DNA from: Mercurialis annua
Taxonomy: Eukaryota; Streptophyta; Magnoliopsida; Malpighiales; Euphorbiaceae
DNA: 64,000 nt
Assembly: GCF_937616625.2 (NCBI RefSeq)
Contig: NC_065570.1
Coordinates: 49,405,665 to 49,469,664, forward strand
Reading direction: 5' to 3'
The notes below the pieces were generated by a model. It did no database searches. It was not told where the DNA came from and saw nothing but the letters and a program-made list of their open reading frames with translations. The position numbers and the translations under genes were made by a program. Each line of letters begins with the position of its first letter. The stretch's first letter is position 1. This document shows positions 58,577-64,000 of this stretch, piece by piece.

Positions 58577-60389
58577 TAGGGCTGGCTATTTGGTACACGA
58601 CATGAGACGAAATTAAACTTATTCGGATTGAGTTTATATAGATTTGAGTCATAAACGGGTTAAATAGCGGATTAAATTTGCCTAAACCGTTTAAGGCACG
58701 TAAAGATATATTTAAATATATTTATTAATAATAATAATTAATTAAATTGTTATTTGAAATATACACGTACAATACATATAATTATTACTTGTTCTATTAA
58801 GATTTATGATTATATTAAAGGTTTATTATTTAATATATTTTTTTAATTAAAAAATTTTGTATTAAATGGGTTAAACATGTATTTATAAACGTGATCTGTT
58901 ATGACCTGTTTTAGTAAACACATTAGACAGCTCTAGATGTGTTAACCTGTTTATTAAAGAGTTAATTACAGAAAACACGAACATTAGGCATAATATTCAG
59001 ATAAATACGATGCTAAGTTTCATTTTAGCTATTTACGTTTTCTTTTCTTTTTTTATTTTTATACTTTCTGTTGTTGATAATTACGATCCTTCCCTGCGAC
59101 AACCACAGATTTGTATGGCATCATTCACTTCAATTTCTTTCTCAATTTCTTGATTCTCCTCCTTCGCTACGATGTCGTAATTCTCAATTTCGATTAAACG
59201 AGAAAAGAAATATGTAGGGTTTAATGGATTTGATTGATCATCGCTGTCACCGGATCATCGCCATCACCTAGGGTTTCCCACCCTCATCTCAACGCTATTT
59301 TCTTCCTCTCCTCCGTTCAATCGTTAACCAGACCTCCAATCCCCCGAGTCATCTGCCGCAGCTGCCGTTGACCCCGCACCGCCTCCAAATATTCCGTTGC
59401 GAACACCATTAGGTAAGTCTTTGAGTTGATATGGATAATCGTTTATTGTGTTTTCGGGTTGATCTCCACACAAAGCCAAGCACTTGCCATTAGATTGAAT
59501 CATCTCAATCCTCTTGAAAGTCCACAATTAACTAGCATTCAAATTGGATTTACATGCTGCAATATTATTGGTTTTCAATTGTGGTAGTCACCATTTTTTA
59601 CACCACCATATAGAAGTGGAGAAAAGTGACGAACGACGGTGGTCATGTAGTGTTGGTTCGATTTTTGGTGTTGCACAACCTGCACTCTATGTGTTTGAAG
59701 AAATGCTTATGAGAATTGTAATGTTTTTTGGTGTTGGGTAACCAATGATTTACATTGGGTAAATCTTTAGGTAACTTGTATTGTTATTTTGAATATATTA
59801 TTAATAAAATCGTTAGTTAGCTGTTGTCGAATTATTTTGTTCCTAGTTAACGGATTAGTACACCAATAACTTTGGTTTTTAGTACACTGCTAGTTAACAA
59901 ATGGTTAACTAATGGTTAATCAATAATTTTAGATTTAAAAAAAGACGATTTAGGTTTTATTTGACGGCTGCTATTGCGGTGATGAAGGCGGCGGGATTTG
60001 TAATAGAATTTTCAACTAGTTTAATGGTAATGGAAGTTTGAATTTGTAATAGTTTGTTTATTGGTTAACAAATGGTGTTAGTATACCGCTGGGTAACCAA
60101 AATTGTATTTCTGAGATTAAAAAATATATTTTTGAAAATAACAAAAGTCATTTTTGCAAAAAACAAATACAAATTGTATTTCTCAGAAACAAACTTTGAG
60201 ATAGTATTTTTAGAATATTTTATCTTTTTTTGGTATTTATTTAATAAAGGCCTTTATTAAATGTGTCGAGTTTAGGGTTGACATTTTGTCACAATTACTT
60301 AAATGGGTCGTGTTCGAGCTAAAAAATCTGTGTATTTTTAAATGGGTACACAACACGTTTATAAAACGATGACACGTATTGCCAGCCCT
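58577..60389. mobile_element. hAT-like element, ~1.8 kb, TAGGGCTGGC ends
   Basis: The left end TAGGGCTGGCTATTTGG and right end TTGCCAGCCCTA are inverted, and both have subterminal ACGGGTTAAA/AAATGGGTCGTG-type repeats common in such elements. Flanks GTTTCCAT and GTTCGCAT match at 6 of 8 bases. The interior contains a GC-richer exon-like patch (about 59090-59420) and further repeat debris. No transposase seen. Confidence 0.5.
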
Positions 60390-61619
60390 AGTTCGCATGA
60401 AACTGAAGCTCCATTTGTTCCATCAAAAATATATCATGTAGTTCAAAATTATTTTGCACAACATTAAAAACGAAAACATGCATGGAAATGGACTCTGCAA
60501 AACGACTCTAAAATATAGAAACTGGAAAATGGAAAAAACGTATAAATAATAAATCTATAAGAATATAATTAAAAATAATAAGATCAATATATTTTAGAAT
60601 TTATTAATAAGAAGATATATTTTTGTATAAATAAATTTGTATTACAATTAATAACATAAATCATTTTAATACAAGCCTAAATCTTCTTGTGTTTAAAACA
60701 AAGAAAAAAGTTTTGTTTGTGGATTGTGAGTATTGTGAATGATAAAGTTTGTTGAGCAATTGTTTATATTTGTTTTATTATTTATAGATAATTCTTAAGG
60801 ATATTTTTTAAAAAAAATTACGGAAATACCAAATGAGGTAAAAATATACTTTTTACCACCTAAATAATTGTATTTCTAAACCACTAAATTAGTTAAACAT
60901 AATTATAAGAGTATCAGAAAATGCATTCCGGCTTTATTTTCTAAATCAAACACGTTTTTTCCTCCATCAAACCTCCAACAATTTCCCCTCCTTCAACAAC
61001 TTTTCTTCCTTGAACAACTTTTCTTCATTGTTAATATTATCAGCGTTGTTTACTCAAATTTCTATCTATGGAACTTTCAACAATATAAATTAAAAAATTA
61101 AAATTTTCGGGTGCTTTTACTGAATTTGAATTTTCAGATTTTAAATCTATTAACTAAGAGTTCTCTAAGTTTTATTAATGAATTGAATTATTTCACATTA
61201 TGAAATTAATGGATTATGTCTTTAATAATTTAATTTATATTATATTATAAGTTTTATGTTTTTTGTTTCTCGTTTTACTATTACTTTTGATCAATGTCAC
61301 CACAATTCGCTTTTTCCTTAGGGTACCACGAATTGAGACGTGCGTCCCAATTCGCGGTATCTGGAGTACCAAAAATGCTTTGGTACGCCTACTGGGATTA
61401 CATCGAAAAAGTTCCATAAATTGTTGAAAAAGGAGAAAAAAGACTAAAAAAATATATTGTAGACGAAAAATGAAGAAGATGAACAGTATTAGAAAGGTGT
61501 ATGACGTTTTAGTTGTTTAAAACAGTACAAATTTTTAGGATTTTGTGATCTAGGGCTTACGGGCTTAATAAATACATTTCTCATTTTTAAAGCATTTAAT
61601 TAAGACTTAGACACCCACC
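60390..61619. other. Intergenic, nothing recognised
   Basis: AT-rich; a short GC-balanced palindromic patch (about 61318-61395, TACCACGAATTGAGACG...CCAATTCGCGGTA) stands out but is unexplained. Confidence 0.4.
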
Positions 61620-62640
61620 TTATTCAAGAAAGCCAAACACGTTTGGTTCGGTTTTAAATTTAGACTCTAATGATTTATTTTTTTCGATGGAGGTTCTTAA
61701 CGTTTCAAAAATATTTCACATCAGACCCTCCAAACCTAAAATACCACGTTATCCATTACTGGATGTCCAAATCATCGCCACCATGGTTTTTATAGTTAAA
61801 ATATGGAAGCTTGGTCCTTTTGGATCAAGTAGAGTTTCATTAACATTGCATGGTTTCTTCAAACAATGGCTTATTTTGATACACACGAAGTTGGATTATA
61901 AAACCATAAGATAAACATGAAGAGTGTACCTGTACAACTTCAAGGGTAAAACATAACTTCCTATGATTGAGAAAGAGACATGAACGTGGGGGAAACTTCC
62001 ACAAACGTGCATGGGAGATTTTGAAGTTTAATATGGAGACATGCACGCATAAAACAATTTTAGGATGAAATACAAAGTCATAGAACATGGAAAGTTAGAA
62101 TTAATAGTATAAAGACAAAGAAGAACGTGAGAAAAGCTTTTACAACATGCATAAAGGACTATGAACGTGGGCATAAATTCCATGAACGTGGTTTGAAGTT
62201 TTTGTGGAGTTTAAACAGTTAAAGGCATACAAAACGTGGTTATTGGAGTTTCAAGAGGCTGGAAGCTGTATCAAGAAGGTATGAGGCAACCGCAAGCATG
62301 TCAATGAAGTTTCAACTGCTACTACACTTCTTATAAATAGAAGAGAATTTTCCTCATTTGTGACCTCACACACACTCAAACACTTGTATTTCTCAATATT
62401 CAATCCTATAACCATAATTATACATTTGAATTCAATTGTTTTTTCTTATTTCCAATTTAATATATTGTTAACATTCAATTCTCGTTTTACTTAGCATAAT
62501 CTGGAATACTTGTTATAAGGTTAATCAAACCTCAACGACTTGTTAATAAGTCAAGATCACACACAAATTTAAATTTGCTTCTTGGTAATACCCTTTTTCA
62601 ACCCACACTTGTTACGGTTTCTTGCTAAAATTACAATACA
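61620..62640 (+). mobile_element. Possible LTR (promoter part seen)
   Basis: TTATAAATAG at about 62331 is followed by a CA-rich ACACACACTCAAACACTTG start-site-like region, as in plant LTRs. Upstream holds several ATGAACGTGG/CACAAACGTGCATGG repeats. Ends and duplication not found. Confidence 0.3.
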
Positions 62641-63123
62641 ACTGACACATATTTAAAATATAATAAAACTGCATTAAAATCAATAAAGTTTATATTAGAT
62701 TTACTTAAAGTCTACCTCGTTGAAACTGCATCAAAACTAGTATAAAATCATTGAGGCACATCATTAAATATAGGAAAAATAAGGTAAATATGCATGTATA
62801 AACAACAATAAAACTTTGAAATGATTAACAAACAATCATCTGATCAATGTTTTTATTCAACACATCATTATTTTTGCCATTGTTGTTAATTTTTAAAATT
62901 CCTTCGTCTTTATTACTAGAGTGGTCACTAATGAGAAGAAAAAAATTTTAAAAACAATTATGTAAAAAATGAGTAAATAGAAAAAATTATGAAAAATGAG
63001 TAAATGAATAAAAATTATAGAGAAATCAGATAAAAAAATAAACAAAAAGATTAATGAAAAAAAATAAAGTGAAAAAAATGAAAAAAATGAAAAAACAAAC
63101 ACAAACAAAAAGATGATGACAAT
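62641..63123. other. Intergenic, A-rich low complexity
   Basis: Runs such as GAAAAAAATGAAAAAAATG at 62930-63130. The hydrophobic minus-strand frame here is a composition artefact. Confidence 0.5.
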
Positions 63124-63132
63124 AAAAGAAAA

Positions 63133-63494
63133 GGCCACATCCAAAAAATACCAAACCCTTGCAATTTTTTCCAGTTATAACCAAACCTTTCAAAATTTAT
63201 AAATATAAACCGTTTTGTCAAATTATGTTTCTTTTACAGTCAAATTCAAATCAAATCGATTTTTTTGTCAACATGACAACCATATATATATAAGATTTAA
63301 TCACTATAAAATATCAAACATTTGCATGTTATATCATAATAAAAGGTTTAATCACAATAAAAAAATCAAACCGATTAAAAAACGGCTATAAAAGAAACAT
63401 AATTTGCCAAAACGGGTTATATTTGCAAATTTTAAAAGGTTTGTTCATAACTGACAAAAATCGCAAAGGTTTGGTGTTTTTTGAAGGTTTGACC
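63133..63494. mobile_element. MITE, ~100-bp TIRs, 362 bp, TSD AAAAGAAAA
   Basis: GGCCACATCCAAAAAATACC mirrors GGTCAAACCTTCAAAAAACACC; then TCAGTTATAACCAAACC and AAATTATGTTTCTTTTA on both arms. A 9-bp duplication AAAAGAAAA is present (low complexity). A related single end lies near 26725-26800. Confidence 0.82.
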
Positions 63495-63503
63495 AAAAGA
63501 AAA

Positions 63504-64000
63504 TTAAAAGATAAAAAAGTGAAAGAATAAAATAAGTATAAAAAAGGGCAGAAATGTGAAAATTTAAAAGTGAAAGGCGTGTGTATATGGATTTGTTTTA
63601 GAAATATAAAATCTCATTAGACGAAATAAACCGACTATAAAGAGTTTTAGTTCTATTCATGATATTTGGACTAGACAATACAACAGCCTTACAGGGACTT
63701 TCTAATTACTAAGAGCCATCTAATAAACTCAAAAATACATAAATCTAATAAAAGACCTAGCTAAACGATATAAAAATTACACATCTAAATAATTACAAAA
63801 AGGTCATAAATCTATAATAAATCTCAAAAACTAAATTTTACATCTAGATAATTACAATAAAAAATATAAATTTATAATAAATTTAAAGGCTAAAATATGT
63901 TGTAACCATGTAAATTTGTAATATAGTATTCCTTCGGAGTATACTGAAGATGCCGAAAAAAAAAAACTGGAAATGCTGGAAATGTTGGAAAAAAACATTA
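63504..64000. other. Intergenic, nothing recognised
   Basis: AT-rich, with a short imperfect duplication of an ACATCTA(A/G)ATAATTACAA block (63780 and 63840). Confidence 0.45.

Noticed and set aside
62893..63144. Hydrophobic minus-strand frame resembling a multi-pass membrane protein
   Set aside because: Translation of an A-rich low-complexity tract; a high Phe/Ile content is expected from poly-T codons.

Overview
The window looks like nuclear DNA of a eudicot plant. It is AT-rich and gene-poor, and most of it is layered transposable elements. The plant signatures are a DUF1635 gene, an ATL-type RING-H2 gene, a uL23 (RPL23A) gene with telo-box/site II promoter motifs, L1-type plant LINEs, a tRNA-derived SINE, Stowaway MITEs and Mutator-like (MULE) transposases. 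The species cannot be named from sequence alone.

Layout. 1-3000: a gypsy-type LTR piece, a Ty1/copia reverse-transcriptase relic, a candidate non-autonomous transposon and an array of small palindromes. 3055-7540: a dead MULE transposase split by a 2.5 kb solo LTR (5-bp duplication AATAT). 8162-9632: a second solo LTR (AAACT). 10.4-12.9 kb: a long-TIR element and a LINE relic carrying a CACTA MITE. 14.7-15.4 kb: a non-coding poly(A) retroposon. 15.92-21.92 kb: a LINE with both long ORFs open and a 14-15 bp target-site duplication. 22.5-26.2 kb: a decayed antisense relative of that LINE, interrupted by a MITE and a local tandem duplication. 28-35.3 kb: MITEs, a probable LTR carrying a Stowaway, and a SINE. 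35.6-39.2 kb: an RNase H-bearing LINE relic split by an LTR element, then part of another LTR element with a primer-binding site. 39.3-42.9 kb: a hAT-like element and two MITEs.

The host genes lie in the right half. The DUF1635 gene (43.10-44.73 kb, two exons) has a MITE ending 187 bp upstream of its ATG. A 4.36 kb MULE (45.05-49.40 kb) follows, with paired TIRs and a perfect 9-bp duplication. It carries a degenerate transposase on the minus strand and a degenerate GRF zinc-finger/transmembrane gene on the plus strand. The two are convergent, an arrangement like mudrA/mudrB of maize MuDR. More MITEs and a second poly(A) retroposon lead to the RING-H2 gene (55.25-55.80 kb) and the three-exon RPL23A gene (58.24-56.76 kb, minus strand). 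The remaining 5.5 kb holds a hAT-like element, an LTR-like promoter and a MITE.

The three host genes show no sign of working together. The transposons do interact physically: several insertions can be dated relative to each other because removing one, with a single copy of its target duplication, restores the reading frame of the older element. The best candidates for something new are the MULE with its convergent GRF-zinc-finger gene, the long non-coding poly(A) retroposon family, and MITEs with AGGC...GCCT ends that make 7-bp duplications.
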